From RPQJ01 sp963777725 (GTDB lineage Bacteria; Pseudomonadota; Gammaproteobacteria; Steroidobacterales; Steroidobacteraceae): DNA of 64,000 bases. The stretch spans positions 1 to 64,000 of the forward strand of contig CAVZRR010000011.1 in assembly GCA_963777725.1 (NCBI GenBank), read 5' to 3'. The notes under the pieces are model-generated. The model did no database searches. It saw nothing but the letters and a program-made list of their open reading frames with translations, and was not told where the DNA came from. Positions 27,522-37,256 of the stretch are shown here, piece after piece (the first letter of the stretch is position 1; each line of letters begins with the position of its first letter). The position numbers were made by a program, and so were the translations under genes.

Positions 27522-28898
27522 ATGACGCTCGCGCTCGAGATCAATGACGTCGGCCTCGTGCTCGCCCGCGACGGGGAACTGCTCGCGGAGGAGCCCGGCT
27601 TTGCGATGCTCGACGGCAGCACAGCCGAGACCGGCGCGGCCGCGATGCGCCGCGCGCGGTTGAAGCCGCTCTACGCCGAGTCGCGCTACTGGCAGGACCT
27701 CGGCACGGCCCCGCTGGCGCGGCCGATGCCGGCTGCGAAGACGCACGCGGAGATGGCCTACGCGCAGCTCGCGGCGCTCGCCAGCACGCTGCCCGCGACC
27801 GATCGGCAGCTGCTGATCGCGGTCCCCGCGTGGTACACGCGCGAACAGCTGGCCGTGCTGCTCGGGGTGGCGCGCGAGGCGGGGTTCGAGACGGTCGGCC
27901 TGGTGGACGCGGGCCTCGCCGCGGCGTCGCTCGAGCCGGCGCCGGAGGCGGTGCTGCAACTCGAGCTGGCGCTGCACCGTGCGGTCCTGACCGTGCTCGA
28001 CCACGGCGGCGAGCTGCGCCGCACGCGCTACGAGTTGCTGCCGCAGCACGGCTGGCTCGCGCTGCAGCAGGCCTGGCTCGACCGGATCGCCGCGGCGTTC
28101 GTGCGCAAGACGCGCTTCGACCCGCTGCACGAGGCGGCCAACGAGCAGCACCTGTGGGACGGCTTGCCGGGGTGGCTCGCGATGCTCGAGCGCGCCCCGA
28201 CGGTCACGCTCGAGATGCAGGCGGGTGGCGTCGTGCATTCCGTCGAGCTGGCGCGCGAGGAGTTTGTGGCGGCCGCGACCCGCATCTACGACGGCCTCGC
28301 GCAGGTTTTGCAGCGGGCCCGGCCTGCGGGCGGGCGACTGCACCTGCGGCTCTCGCACCGCCTGGCGGGGTTGCCCGGCTTCGCCGAGCGCCTCGCCGAA
28401 TTGCGTGACTGCGAGGTGACGCGGCTGCCGCGCGGAGCGGCAGCGCTCGGCGCGCTCGCCTACGAGCGCACGTTGCGGCGTGACCCGGGTGCAGTCGTGC
28501 TCGTGCAGCGGCTGCCCGTGCCGCTGCGCAGCAGCCCGGCACAGGCGGCCACGCCCGCCGCGGCAGCGGTGCCCGTCGAGGCCCGTCCGACCCACGTCGT
28601 GCTGCAGAGCCGTGCGTGGGCGATCCGCCGCGAACCACTCACGATCGGGTCCGCGGTGCCGGCCGGATTGCGAGCCCTTGCCGTCGACGCGGGCCCCGGC
28701 ATCTCCCGCCAGCACTGCACGCTCACGAGCGGTGACGATGGCGTCTGGCTCGAGGATCTCAGCACCTACGGCACGCTGGTGAACGACGAGCGAGTGCGCG
28801 GCCGGGTCCCGTTGCGCGTTGGCGATCGATTGCGCATCGGCAGCCCGGGCGTCGAATGCGAGCTGGTCCGCGTGGTGGACGGCGATGGCGCGCCGTAA
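27522..28898 (+). CDS. Actin/Hsp70-fold protein with C-terminal FHA domain
   Basis: 458 residues, no membrane helix, so cytoplasmic. The N-terminal 340 residues look like an actin-type ATPase fold of the degenerate bacterial kind: LIAVPAWYTREQLAVLLGVA, VGLVDAGLAAASLEP and VLTVLDHGGELRRTRYELL, which match the SrfB/Hsp70-like plan. The last 100 residues are an FHA domain, with GISRQHCTLTSG and LEDLSTYGTLVNDERV carrying the phosphothreonine-binding Arg, Ser and Asn. It is an obvious reader for the kinase at 21611. It starts 6 bases after the channel gene and its end overlaps the first vWA gene. Confidence 0.78.
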   Translation: MTLALEINDVGLVLARDGELLAEEPGFAMLDGSTAETGAAAMRRARLKPLYAESRYWQDLGTAPLARPMPAAKTHAEMAYAQLAALASTLPATDRQLLIAVPAWYTREQLAVLLGVAREAGFETVGLVDAGLAAASLEPAPEAVLQLELALHRAVLTVLDHGGELRRTRYELLPQHGWLALQQAWLDRIAAAFVRKTRFDPLHEAANEQHLWDGLPGWLAMLERAPTVTLEMQAGGVVHSVELAREEFVAAATRIYDGLAQVLQRARPAGGRLHLRLSHRLAGLPGFAERLAELRDCEVTRLPRGAAALGALAYERTLRRDPGAVVLVQRLPVPLRSSPAQAATPAAAAVPVEARPTHVVLQSRAWAIRREPLTIGSAVPAGLRALAVDAGPGISRQHCTLTSGDDGVWLEDLSTYGTLVNDERVRGRVPLRVGDRLRIGSPGVECELVRVVDGDGAP

Positions 28899-29976
28899 GG
28901 CCGAGGTCTTCAGCCTCTCGTTCCTGGACGTGATCGCGTGCGGGTTCGGTGCGATCGTGCTGTTCTACACCATCATCGCCGCGCAGGCCGGCGTGCAGCG
29001 GCAGGAGCGCAACGACGACCTGCAGGCGGAGGTCGATCTTCTCGAGGAGCAGGTGCTCGAGGGCTACAAGGACCTGGTGGAGCTGCGCAATTCGCTCGAG
29101 AGCACCGACGAGGCGGTGCCGGCCGAGGGGCTCGCGGCACGCATCATCGAGGAGAAGGAGCGGCTGATACAGCAGCTCGCCGAGGCGGAGAAGGACACGC
29201 TGTCGCGGCGCGAGGCGATCGAGCGGCTGAAGCAGGACCTGAAATCGCTCGAGGAGGGCACGCGTCGCCTGAGCGCAGGCACGCCGGCCCCGGGGCAGCC
29301 CGGCAATCGGATCAAGGGCTTCGTCGGCAGCGGGGATCGCCAGTACCTGACGGGTCTCAAGGTCGGCGGCGAGCGCATCCTGATCCTCGTCGACGTCTCC
29401 GCGAGCATGATGGACGACTCGGTGGTGAACGTGATCCGGTTGCGCAACATGCCGGAAGTGCGACGCATGGCGGCGGGAAAGTGGCGCCGTACGGTCGCGA
29501 CGGTGGACTGGCTCACGTCTCAGCTGCCCGGCAAAGCGAAGTTCCAGGCATACGCGTTCAACACCCGGGCGAAAGCGCTGGTGGCTGGCAGCGACGGCAA
29601 ATGGCTGGACGCCGGGGATGCAAGCGCCCTGAACGACGCGCTGCAGGCGCTACGCAAGGTCGTGCCGCAGGATGGGACGAGCCTCGAGAATGCATTCACC
29701 GCGGCGGCGGCCCTGGCGCCGCGGCCGGACAACATCATCATCGTCACCGACGGCTTGCCGACGCAGGGCGCCGGGCCACCTCCGGTGCGCAAGACCGTGG
29801 ACGGCGAGGCGCGGCTGCGGCTGTTCGAGCGGGCGATCGCCAAATTGCCCTCAGGCGTGCCGGTCAACGTGATCCTGCTGCCGATGGAGGGTGATCCGCT
29901 GGCCCCGGGTGCCTACTGGACGCTGGCCCGTCGCAGCAACGGCTCCTTTCTCAGCCCTGCGCGGGACTGGCCATGA
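28885..29976 (+). CDS. Membrane-anchored vWA-domain protein, first of two
   Basis: 363 residues. A short basic N-terminus leads into a single helix with the motif EVFSLSFLDVIACGFGAIVL, then a coiled coil (about 40-115, rich in Glu/Leu), then a vWA domain. Its metal site (MIDAS) is intact: DVSASMMDD, the threonine in QDGTSLENAFTAAA, and the aspartate in IIIVTDGLPTQG. With the positive-inside rule the vWA part is expected in the periplasm. The helix carries an aspartate that would suit a stator-type proton carrier. It overlaps the FHA gene by 14 bases and its TGA overlaps the next ATG. Confidence 0.82.
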   Translation: MARRKAEVFSLSFLDVIACGFGAIVLFYTIIAAQAGVQRQERNDDLQAEVDLLEEQVLEGYKDLVELRNSLESTDEAVPAEGLAARIIEEKERLIQQLAEAEKDTLSRREAIERLKQDLKSLEEGTRRLSAGTPAPGQPGNRIKGFVGSGDRQYLTGLKVGGERILILVDVSASMMDDSVVNVIRLRNMPEVRRMAAGKWRRTVATVDWLTSQLPGKAKFQAYAFNTRAKALVAGSDGKWLDAGDASALNDALQALRKVVPQDGTSLENAFTAAAALAPRPDNIIIVTDGLPTQGAGPPPVRKTVDGEARLRLFERAIAKLPSGVPVNVILLPMEGDPLAPGAYWTLARRSNGSFLSPARDWP

Positions 29977-30986
29977 AGCGCTCGCGGCTCGGGCGGCGCG
30001 ACATCGAGGTCTTCAGCCTCTCGTTCCTCGATGCGATCTGCTGTGGGTTTGGAGCGGTGATCCTGCTGCTGGTGCTCACCGAGGTCGGCGAGCCGATCGT
30101 GTTCGAGAAGTCGCGCGAGGATCTGCAGGGACGGCTGCTCGACCTGCAACAGCAGCTGGAGGAGATCCGCGGCACGAGCACCGTGCTCAATCGCGAGCTC
30201 ACCTCGCGGCGCGAGCAGCTCTCCGAGGAGCAGCAGAAGATCGCGCGGCTGCGTGGCGACCTGAGCGCACTGCGCGGACAGTACGAGTCGTCGCGCAAGG
30301 ATTCCGAGGTCGCCAACGAGATCGAGGGCCGGCTGGTCTCGGCCCAGCAGGAGCTCACCGAGGAGATGAAGCGGCTGCTCGGCGCGCAGTTCCAGCGCCG
30401 CAGCGACAGTGCGGTCGGCGGCGTGCCGGTGGACAGCGAATACATCATCTTCATCATCGATACCTCGGGCAGCATGGCGAACTACGCGTGGCCGCAGATG
30501 CTGCGCACGATGCAGGAAGTCCTCAATGCGCATCCCACCGTGAAGGGCTGGCAGGTGATGAGCGACGAGGGTGGCTACATGTTCCCGTCCTACCGCGGCC
30601 GCTGGCTGCCGGACACGCCCGGGCAGCGCAAGATCGCGCTCGACCGCTTGCGCAGCTGGTTCCCGTTCAGCAACTCGAGCCCGGTCGAGGGCATCGTCGA
30701 GGCGATTCGCACCTACTACTCGACCGGCCTCAGGATCAGCCTCTACGTGCTGGGCGACGAGTTCACGGGTCCGTCGATCGACTCGGTGGTGCGCGCGGTG
30801 GACGTGATGAACCGCGAGGACAAGACTGGTCGCCGGCGCGTACGCATCCACGCGATCGGTTTCCCGGTGCGCCCCGACGCGCCGCAGTACACCAGCATCC
30901 GCTTCGCGTCGTTGATGCGGATCCTCTGCGATCGCAATGGCGGCACGTTCGTCGGCTTGAACGAGCCCTCGAGCTATCGCCGCTGA
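29973..30986 (+). CDS. Membrane-anchored vWA-domain protein, second of two
   Basis: 337 residues, organised like its neighbour: IEVFSLSFLDAICCGFGAVI helix near residues 11-33, coiled coil (about 45-125, many Gln/Glu/Arg), then a vWA domain. MIDAS residues are DTSGSMANY, the serine pair in NSSPVEGIVEAI and the aspartate in LYVLGDEFTG. It diverges strongly from the first vWA protein outside the membrane motif, so the two probably form different heads of one complex. ATG overlaps the previous stop (ATGA). Confidence 0.82.
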   Translation: MKRSRLGRRDIEVFSLSFLDAICCGFGAVILLLVLTEVGEPIVFEKSREDLQGRLLDLQQQLEEIRGTSTVLNRELTSRREQLSEEQQKIARLRGDLSALRGQYESSRKDSEVANEIEGRLVSAQQELTEEMKRLLGAQFQRRSDSAVGGVPVDSEYIIFIIDTSGSMANYAWPQMLRTMQEVLNAHPTVKGWQVMSDEGGYMFPSYRGRWLPDTPGQRKIALDRLRSWFPFSNSSPVEGIVEAIRTYYSTGLRISLYVLGDEFTGPSIDSVVRAVDVMNREDKTGRRRVRIHAIGFPVRPDAPQYTSIRFASLMRILCDRNGGTFVGLNEPSSYRR

Positions 30987-31011
30987 TCGGGAACGTGCGA
31001 CGATTCCCACG

Positions 31012-31704
31012 ATGTCCGAACTGAACGAAGACCAGCGTCCGGGGCGACGGCGGCGCGCACGTCGCGCGACTGCACGCGCCGGGGCCGCGGCCCTGCTGGC
31101 ACTGCTCGGCGGCTGCGGTACGACGCAATTCGAAGCGCAGACCGTGATTCCGGCGCCGCTGATCACCCAGATCCCGATCGTCGTCGGCGTGCACATCACG
31201 CCGGAGTTCCGCGACCAGGTGCACCGCGAGGAGCGCGACGGGGGCGACATCGAGATCGCCGTCGGCAAGGCGCAGACCGCCGGCTTCCTGCGGCTGCTCA
31301 CGGCCATGTTCACGCGGGCCGTGCCGGTCCCGTCCGTCGCCGGGGGCGCAGCGATCGATCCGGAGATGCGCGGCGTCTTCGAGCCGGTGCTCGAGGAATT
31401 CTCGTTCATCACGCCGGCGGACACGGGCACGTCGTTGTACGCGGTGAGCCTCAAGTACCGCGTCAACGCGTACCGCCTCTCCGGCGAACTGATCGATTCC
31501 TGGACGTTCACGGGTTACGGCGCCGAGCCGAGCTTGGGCCTGCCGACCCAGGGCAAGGCTGCGCTGCAACGGGCGACTGCGCTCGCGATGCGCGACGCCG
31601 GCACGAAGCTCGCGGTCGAGTTTCGCGAGCAGGCGATCGTGCGCGGGTTGATCGAAGCCGGGGCGCCCGCCACCGCGGCGCCGGAGCTTCAGCCGGTTCC
31701 CTGA
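31012..31704 (+). CDS. Hypothetical lipoprotein, last gene of the envelope cluster
   Basis: 230 residues. A very basic N-terminus precedes LLALLGGCGTTQ, a clear lipobox with the cysteine near residue 37. The mature part (IVVGVHITPEFRDQVHREER, GVFEPVLEEFSFITPADTGT) resembles small outer-membrane assembly lipoproteins but I do not recognise the family. The 25-base gap after the second vWA gene suggests the same transcript. The 3' end overlaps the convergent TPR gene by 16 bases, and no hairpin with a T-run separates them. Confidence 0.68.
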   Translation: MSELNEDQRPGRRRRARRATARAGAAALLALLGGCGTTQFEAQTVIPAPLITQIPIVVGVHITPEFRDQVHREERDGGDIEIAVGKAQTAGFLRLLTAMFTRAVPVPSVAGGAAIDPEMRGVFEPVLEEFSFITPADTGTSLYAVSLKYRVNAYRLSGELIDSWTFTGYGAEPSLGLPTQGKAALQRATALAMRDAGTKLAVEFREQAIVRGLIEAGAPATAAPELQPVP

Positions 31705-33188
31705 CCGGCCGCCGGCTCAGGCGGCGGAGGTGCCTGTTCTTCAGCCTCGTCGAGCAGCACGAACACGGGCTGCAGGAAGCGCACTCCACTGGTCGCGACC
31801 GGCTCGCCGTCCGAGAACCGCGGCCGATAGCGCGCCGCCTCGATCGACTGCACGGTCCGCGCCGCGAACCGCGCGTCCCCGGCATCCGACACCACCTTGA
31901 CGTCCTGTACGCGGCCCTGCTCATCGACCGTCAACTCGAGTTCGACGCGGCGGCGTTCCGCCTCGTCGGCCGGTCGCTGCGCATAGCGGTCCCAGCCCTC
32001 CACCGGTCGGTACTGCAATAGCACCGGAGCACCGAAGATCTGCTCCTGCAGCGGGCGACCGTCAGCTGGTGCGGCCTGCGTCGCAGCGTGCCAGGCCTGC
32101 AGATAGTGCGGTCGCGCGCGATCGAGTTCGAGGCGCGCCTGGAACCAGTCGCCGAGCTGCGTGCGGACGGCTGCGACCAGCGGCGGTGACGGTTCCGGTC
32201 CGGCGCTTGCAAGCTCGGCTGCCCGCTCGAGCCAGCGTAATCCCTCGGCCGCGATGGTCGACGACGACAGGCCGGGCAGTCCCGGCATCGCAGACGAATC
32301 GTGGAACATCGTGCTCCGCTCTTCCTCGCCGGTCGCCTGTGCACGGGCCACCGGATCGAACACCCAGCGCTGCGCATTGTCGGCGAGCGCCGTCAACGGC
32401 CCGACGAGGTTGATCGAGCCCGGCCCCTCGAGTTCTTCGACGGTCTTGAGCGACTTCAACAGCGTGGTCCGCGACGCTTCGTAGGCGGCCACCACGGAGT
32501 ACCAACGACCGAGCGATTCGAGCTCTTGCGCGAAACGCAGGCTGCGCTGTCCGTGCTTGCGCTCGACCAGCCGCACCGCGTACCGGCGGGCCTGCAGTGC
32601 CTGCTCCAGTTGCCCGAGTTGCGTCAGCGAGTCCGCCTGCTTTGCCAGTAGTGGCAACTGGTCTTCGTTGAACAGCCCTTCCGAGCGACGACTGAGCGCA
32701 ACCGCCCGGTCGAGGGCCGGCGCGGCGAGGTCGTAGCGCCGGGCCGAGTAGTACGCGGTAGCGAGGCCGGCCTGGGCGCGCGCGAGGCGCGGGCTCGTGA
32801 TCCGCCCTGCGGCCTCGATCAGCGCGAGCGCGCGCAGGTAGCTCTGCTCGGCGCCGAGGTAGTCGCCGGCCAGCTGCTGGGCCAGCCCGAGGTTCATCAG
32901 GGCCACCTGCAGTGTCTCGGTCCCCTGGGATTGCTCCTTCTCCGTCAGCGCGACGACCTTGCGGCCGGCCTCCACCGCAGCCGCGTGCTCGCCGGCGTCG
33001 AACAAGCGCTTGAACTCGGCATAAGCGTCGGCGCTGGACTCGGGTTGCGCCGGCGGAGGGGTGGAGGGCGAGTCGGGTTGCGCTGCGGGCTCCGTCGCCG
33101 CCCCGGTGGACGCGGTCGACAGCACGAGGACGGTGAGCAGGGACCAGCTGGCCTGCAGGGCGCGGTGAATTGACGCGGGCCTCGTCAT
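31689..33188 (-). CDS. Exported TPR protein with TonB-like C-terminal domain
   Basis: 499 residues: signal peptide (LLTVLVLSTASTGAA), a Pro/Gln linker, TPR-like repeats from about 50 to 380, and a C-terminal domain of about 75 residues. That domain reads VELELTVDEQGRVQDVKVVS and ARYRPRFSDGEPVATSGVRF, which is the TonB C-terminal plan (variable, G-x-V, then F-x-P-x-x-x-G-x-P-V). It lacks the N-terminal membrane helix of TonB itself. It faces the ExbB-like cluster tail to tail. The initiator is taken at 33188, directly in front of the signal peptide; an upstream start at 33347 is possible. Confidence 0.72.
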   Translation of the reverse strand: MTRPASIHRALQASWSLLTVLVLSTASTGAATEPAAQPDSPSTPPPAQPESSADAYAEFKRLFDAGEHAAAVEAGRKVVALTEKEQSQGTETLQVALMNLGLAQQLAGDYLGAEQSYLRALALIEAAGRITSPRLARAQAGLATAYYSARRYDLAAPALDRAVALSRRSEGLFNEDQLPLLAKQADSLTQLGQLEQALQARRYAVRLVERKHGQRSLRFAQELESLGRWYSVVAAYEASRTTLLKSLKTVEELEGPGSINLVGPLTALADNAQRWVFDPVARAQATGEEERSTMFHDSSAMPGLPGLSSSTIAAEGLRWLERAAELASAGPEPSPPLVAAVRTQLGDWFQARLELDRARPHYLQAWHAATQAAPADGRPLQEQIFGAPVLLQYRPVEGWDRYAQRPADEAERRRVELELTVDEQGRVQDVKVVSDAGDARFAARTVQSIEAARYRPRFSDGEPVATSGVRFLQPVFVLLDEAEEQAPPPPEPAAGQGTG

Positions 33189-33244
33189 GCCCGCCAACAG
33201 TGACACGCCCCGGGCGACGACTGCAATCCTGAGCGCAGGCTCGG

Positions 33245-34285
33245 TCAGGGCCGCCGGAACAGGTAGTGCGATACCAGCCACTCCTGGCCCGAGCGATGGC
33301 CGAAGAGCTCGGCGCACGACATGAAGAACACGCGCCAGTAGACCCACCAGCGGCGGGCCTCGCCGTCGCCATAGGTGGCCGCGAGCACGGGCAGGACGCG
33401 CTCGCGCTCACGGTCCATGTTGGCGAGCCAGGCTTCGGCGGTCTTCTGGTAGTGCGTGCCGCTCACGCGCCAGTGGTTCGCGAGGCGCAGGTCGTTCTGG
33501 AAGTAGAGCAGCAGGTGGTCGCTCGGCATGATGCCGCCGGTGAAGAAATAGCGCGCCATCCAGTCGCTCTCGTCGCGAACTTCGAACGGGTAGGCGTAGC
33601 GGGCGTGCGTGAAGATGTGCACGAACAACGTGCCACCCGGGCGCAGCCAGCCGGCGATCCGCCCGAGCAGCGTCTCGTAGTTGCGCATGTGCTCGAACAT
33701 CTCGACCGACACCACGCGGTCGAAGCGGCGTTCCGGCGGAAACTCCAGCACGTTCGCGTCGCGAGTCAGCACCTCGACGTTCGCGAGGCCGCGCTCGGCG
33801 GCCCGGGCGTCGATGAATTGCTTCTGCGTCCGGGAGTTCGACACCGCGGTGATGCGGGCGCGTGGAAAGTGCTCGGCCATCCACAACGTCAGCGAGCCCC
33901 AGCCGCAACCGAGCTCGAGAATCTGCTCGCCGTCGACGAGCCCCGCCCGCTCGCAGGTGAGCCGCAGCATCGCGGCCTCGGCCTCGTCGAGCGCCGTGAC
34001 GCCCGGCTCGAAGTAACACGACGAGTACTTGAGGTGAGGTCCGAGCACCAGCCCGAAGAATGCGCTCGGCAGCTCGTAGTGCTGCTCGTTGGCCTCGCGC
34101 GTCGCGATCGCCACCGGGCTACGACGCAGTTCCTCGACGAAGCGCATCAGGTGCGCCTGCTGCGCTTCCGGGTCGCCCTTGTCCTCCTCGCGCAGGCGCG
34201 CCTCGAGCAGCCGGCGGATGCCGGTGCGGATCACGCTGTCGGGCAGCAGGTCGCGTTCGAGCAGGTTGAAAGGCAGCGACGACAC
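33245..34285 (-). CDS. Cyclopropane-fatty-acyl-phospholipid synthase family methyltransferase
   Basis: 346 residues. SAM-dependent transfer of a methylene group to unsaturated acyl chains of membrane lipids. The SAM site is ILELGCGWGSLTLWMAEHF and the family block EMFEHMRNYETLLGRIAGWL is intact; HYELPSAFFGLVLG matches the substrate-binding entry. Length is slightly shorter than E. coli Cfa (382), as in the short CFA-like clade. It lies 3 bases after the DUF1475 gene, a pairing that is frequent in gammaproteobacteria. Confidence 0.85.
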   Translation of the reverse strand: MSSLPFNLLERDLLPDSVIRTGIRRLLEARLREEDKGDPEAQQAHLMRFVEELRRSPVAIATREANEQHYELPSAFFGLVLGPHLKYSSCYFEPGVTALDEAEAAMLRLTCERAGLVDGEQILELGCGWGSLTLWMAEHFPRARITAVSNSRTQKQFIDARAAERGLANVEVLTRDANVLEFPPERRFDRVVSVEMFEHMRNYETLLGRIAGWLRPGGTLFVHIFTHARYAYPFEVRDESDWMARYFFTGGIMPSDHLLLYFQNDLRLANHWRVSGTHYQKTAEAWLANMDRERERVLPVLAATYGDGEARRWWVYWRVFFMSCAELFGHRSGQEWLVSHYLFRRP

Positions 34286-34288
34286 GTT

Positions 34289-34633
34289 TCAGTTTCTCCG
34301 CAGCAGGATCGAGGCGGCCGGCTGGCCGGCATCCAGCCGCCGCAACTGCAGCAGCACGTACACGGCCATCGCCATGTTGCCGAGCAGCATGATCGCGACG
34401 AACCAGCCGGTGCGGGCCGTCGCCGTGGCCTCCTTGTAGAACACCCAGGCGTAGAACGTCAGGAAGCCGAAATAGGCGTCGGCGAGCGTCGCATAGGTCC
34501 ACCACCGGTCGGGCTCGGCGACGAGGCCGGTCCATTCCCAGAGCGGTTGCTTCAGGCTCGCCGTGGTCGTCACGACGAGCATGCCGGCGAGGATGCCGCC
34601 GAACAGCAGCTTGAGGGCGAGGCGCGAGGACAT
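34289..34633 (-). CDS. DUF1475 family membrane protein
   Basis: 114 residues, three or so helices. The family pattern TTTASLKQPLWEW and ADAYFGFLTFYAWVFYKE is complete. Function unknown; the constant association with CFA-type methyltransferases suggests a lipid-modification role. It lies directly upstream of the CFA gene and 37 bases downstream of the AMMECR1 gene on the same strand. Confidence 0.8.
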   Translation of the reverse strand: MSSRLALKLLFGGILAGMLVVTTTASLKQPLWEWTGLVAEPDRWWTYATLADAYFGFLTFYAWVFYKEATATARTGWFVAIMLLGNMAMAVYVLLQLRRLDAGQPAASILLRRN

Positions 34634-34670
34634 GGCCGCTCGTTCGTGCCGGCGGCCGCGGCGGATTCGC

Positions 34671-35285
34671 TCAGGTCCCCTTGCCGCTGGTCCGCTGCGC
34701 CGGGCGCGACTGCGAGATCAGCTCGGTTTCGTAGCGCCACACCTCGATCCCTTCGCTCCAGAACCCGGCGTCCCAGCCGGCCTTGAGCTTGAGGTGCCGC
34801 ACGAAGTCGCGCGGCTCGCTGAGCTGGTCCCACACCTTGGGCAGGAACGTCGCACTCGCGCCACGCCAGGCCAGAACCAGCCCGTCGCGGCCGGGCACGA
34901 GCCGGCTCAGCAACTCGGCCTCGCTGCGCACGGCCATGGGCTCGCGCGGCGACAGTACCGAGATCTCGAGATCGACTCGCAGCCATTCCGCTCGCGTCAG
35001 GGGCGCGAACCGCGGATCACGGAAAGCAGTCGCCTGGGCATTGCGCCACACGTCGAGCGCGAGCGGGCGCGCCGGATCGAGCGTGCCGCAGCAGCCGCGC
35101 AGTTCGCCCTCGATCGTCAACGTGACGAAGCTCGCGCGAGCGATGCGCAGGTTCTCCGGCAGGGCGGCGGTGTCGGGGGGTGCGGCAGCGACCAGGCCGA
35201 GGCCGCACTCGATGGCCGAGGCTGCGATCCGCGGCAGCTCGAGACGCGCGGCCGGGTCAAGCCTCGTAGACGGCGTAGCTGCCAT
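34671..35285 (-). CDS. amrA: AMMECR1-domain protein of the AmmeMemoRadiSam system
   Basis: 204 residues with the AMMECR1 fold: LRGCCGTLDPARPLALDVW is the conserved LRGC-x-G-T/S-L motif and FAPLTRAEWLRVDLEISVLS the second block. This family is found from archaea to humans without a proven reaction. It overlaps the MEMO gene by 29 bases, and both face the radical SAM gene across a short divergent gap. ATG at 35285 was chosen from the MAATPSTRLDP N-terminus. Confidence 0.87.
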   Translation of the reverse strand: MAATPSTRLDPAARLELPRIAASAIECGLGLVAAAPPDTAALPENLRIARASFVTLTIEGELRGCCGTLDPARPLALDVWRNAQATAFRDPRFAPLTRAEWLRVDLEISVLSPREPMAVRSEAELLSRLVPGRDGLVLAWRGASATFLPKVWDQLSEPRDFVRHLKLKAGWDAGFWSEGIEVWRYETELISQSRPAQRTSGKGT

Positions 35286-36051
35286 AGCCGACGACCCGTG
35301 AGCGATCACCGGCGGTGTCGCCCGAGTTGCGCTGGTCCAGCAGCTCGACCGCAAGGCCGCGTCGCTGCGCAATCTGGATGAGGCCGTTGATGCCGCGCGC
35401 GCCGCAGGCCTGTTCGTCGGTCAGGTCGCCGCGTCGTTCGAGGATGGATCGTGTCGTCGCGTCGTCGAGCTTCTGTGCTTCCGCTGACGTATGGTGGTGG
35501 CTCAGGTCGCTGCTCACCACGATGAGGGTCTCCGGTCCATTCCAGGCCGCTTCGAGGGCGCGCGCCACCAGGCCACGCGGCACGTGACCGGTCGCGATCG
35601 GCAGCAGGTCGAACTCGCCGAGCACGACCTGCAGGAACGGCAACTGCACCTCGAGCGAGTGCTCGGTCGCGTGCGGCGCATCCGCAATGCCGACCAGCCC
35701 GAGCTCGCGCAGCCGTTGCCGGCCGAGTCCGTCGATCGGCACCTGGCCCAGCGGCGTGGCGAAATAGTCGAGCGAGGTCACCGCGAGGCCGCGCATCGGC
35801 ACACGATGGCTCGGCCCCACGAGCACGACGTGGCGGATCGACGCGGCGCAATCACGCAGCACCCGGTACGCGCAGCCGGCGACCGCGCCCGAGTACAGGT
35901 AGCCGGCGTGCGGGACGATCAACGCCTTCGGCTGGCGGGCCGGCCCGGCCTTCGGGCGGGCCTCAATGTAGGTGGTGACCAGGCGGCGCAGTTCCGCCGC
36001 GTCCTGCGGATAGAAGAGGCCGGCGACCGCCGGAGCCCGCACCCTTGACAT
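35257..36051 (-). CDS. amrB: MEMO-family protein of the AmmeMemoRadiSam system
   Basis: 264 residues. The MEMO fold is related to non-haem iron dioxygenases. The metal-site residues are visible in IVPHAGYLYSG, VLVGPSHRVPM, SSDLSHHHTSAEA and the late DEQACGARGINGLI. The catalytic role is unknown. ATG at 36051 precedes RVRAPAVAGLFYP, the strongly conserved family start. It is the first gene of a minus-strand group (MEMO, AMMECR1, DUF1475, CFA). Confidence 0.88.
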   Translation of the reverse strand: MSRVRAPAVAGLFYPQDAAELRRLVTTYIEARPKAGPARQPKALIVPHAGYLYSGAVAGCAYRVLRDCAASIRHVVLVGPSHRVPMRGLAVTSLDYFATPLGQVPIDGLGRQRLRELGLVGIADAPHATEHSLEVQLPFLQVVLGEFDLLPIATGHVPRGLVARALEAAWNGPETLIVVSSDLSHHHTSAEAQKLDDATTRSILERRGDLTDEQACGARGINGLIQIAQRRGLAVELLDQRNSGDTAGDRSRVVGYGSYAVYEA

Positions 36052-36160
36052 GTCCCTGACGAGGCTCAACATCGATGTCGTCCGGGAGCGCGTGCTCCCG
36101 CTCGTGGTCCAGTGTGATTGCGGGTCAATATCCCGCCGGCCGCTCGCGGGTGCCAATCGT

Positions 36161-37246
<1,086 letters not shown>

Positions 37247-37256
37247 TTCGCGATGC

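Noticed and set aside
18340..31704. Cluster as a Zorya defence system or type VI secretion locus
   Set aside because: It has a MotA-like protein, but no helicase or nuclease partners of Zorya, and no TssB/C, ClpV, VgrG or Hcp. The kinase/FHA resemblance to T6SS regulation is not enough.
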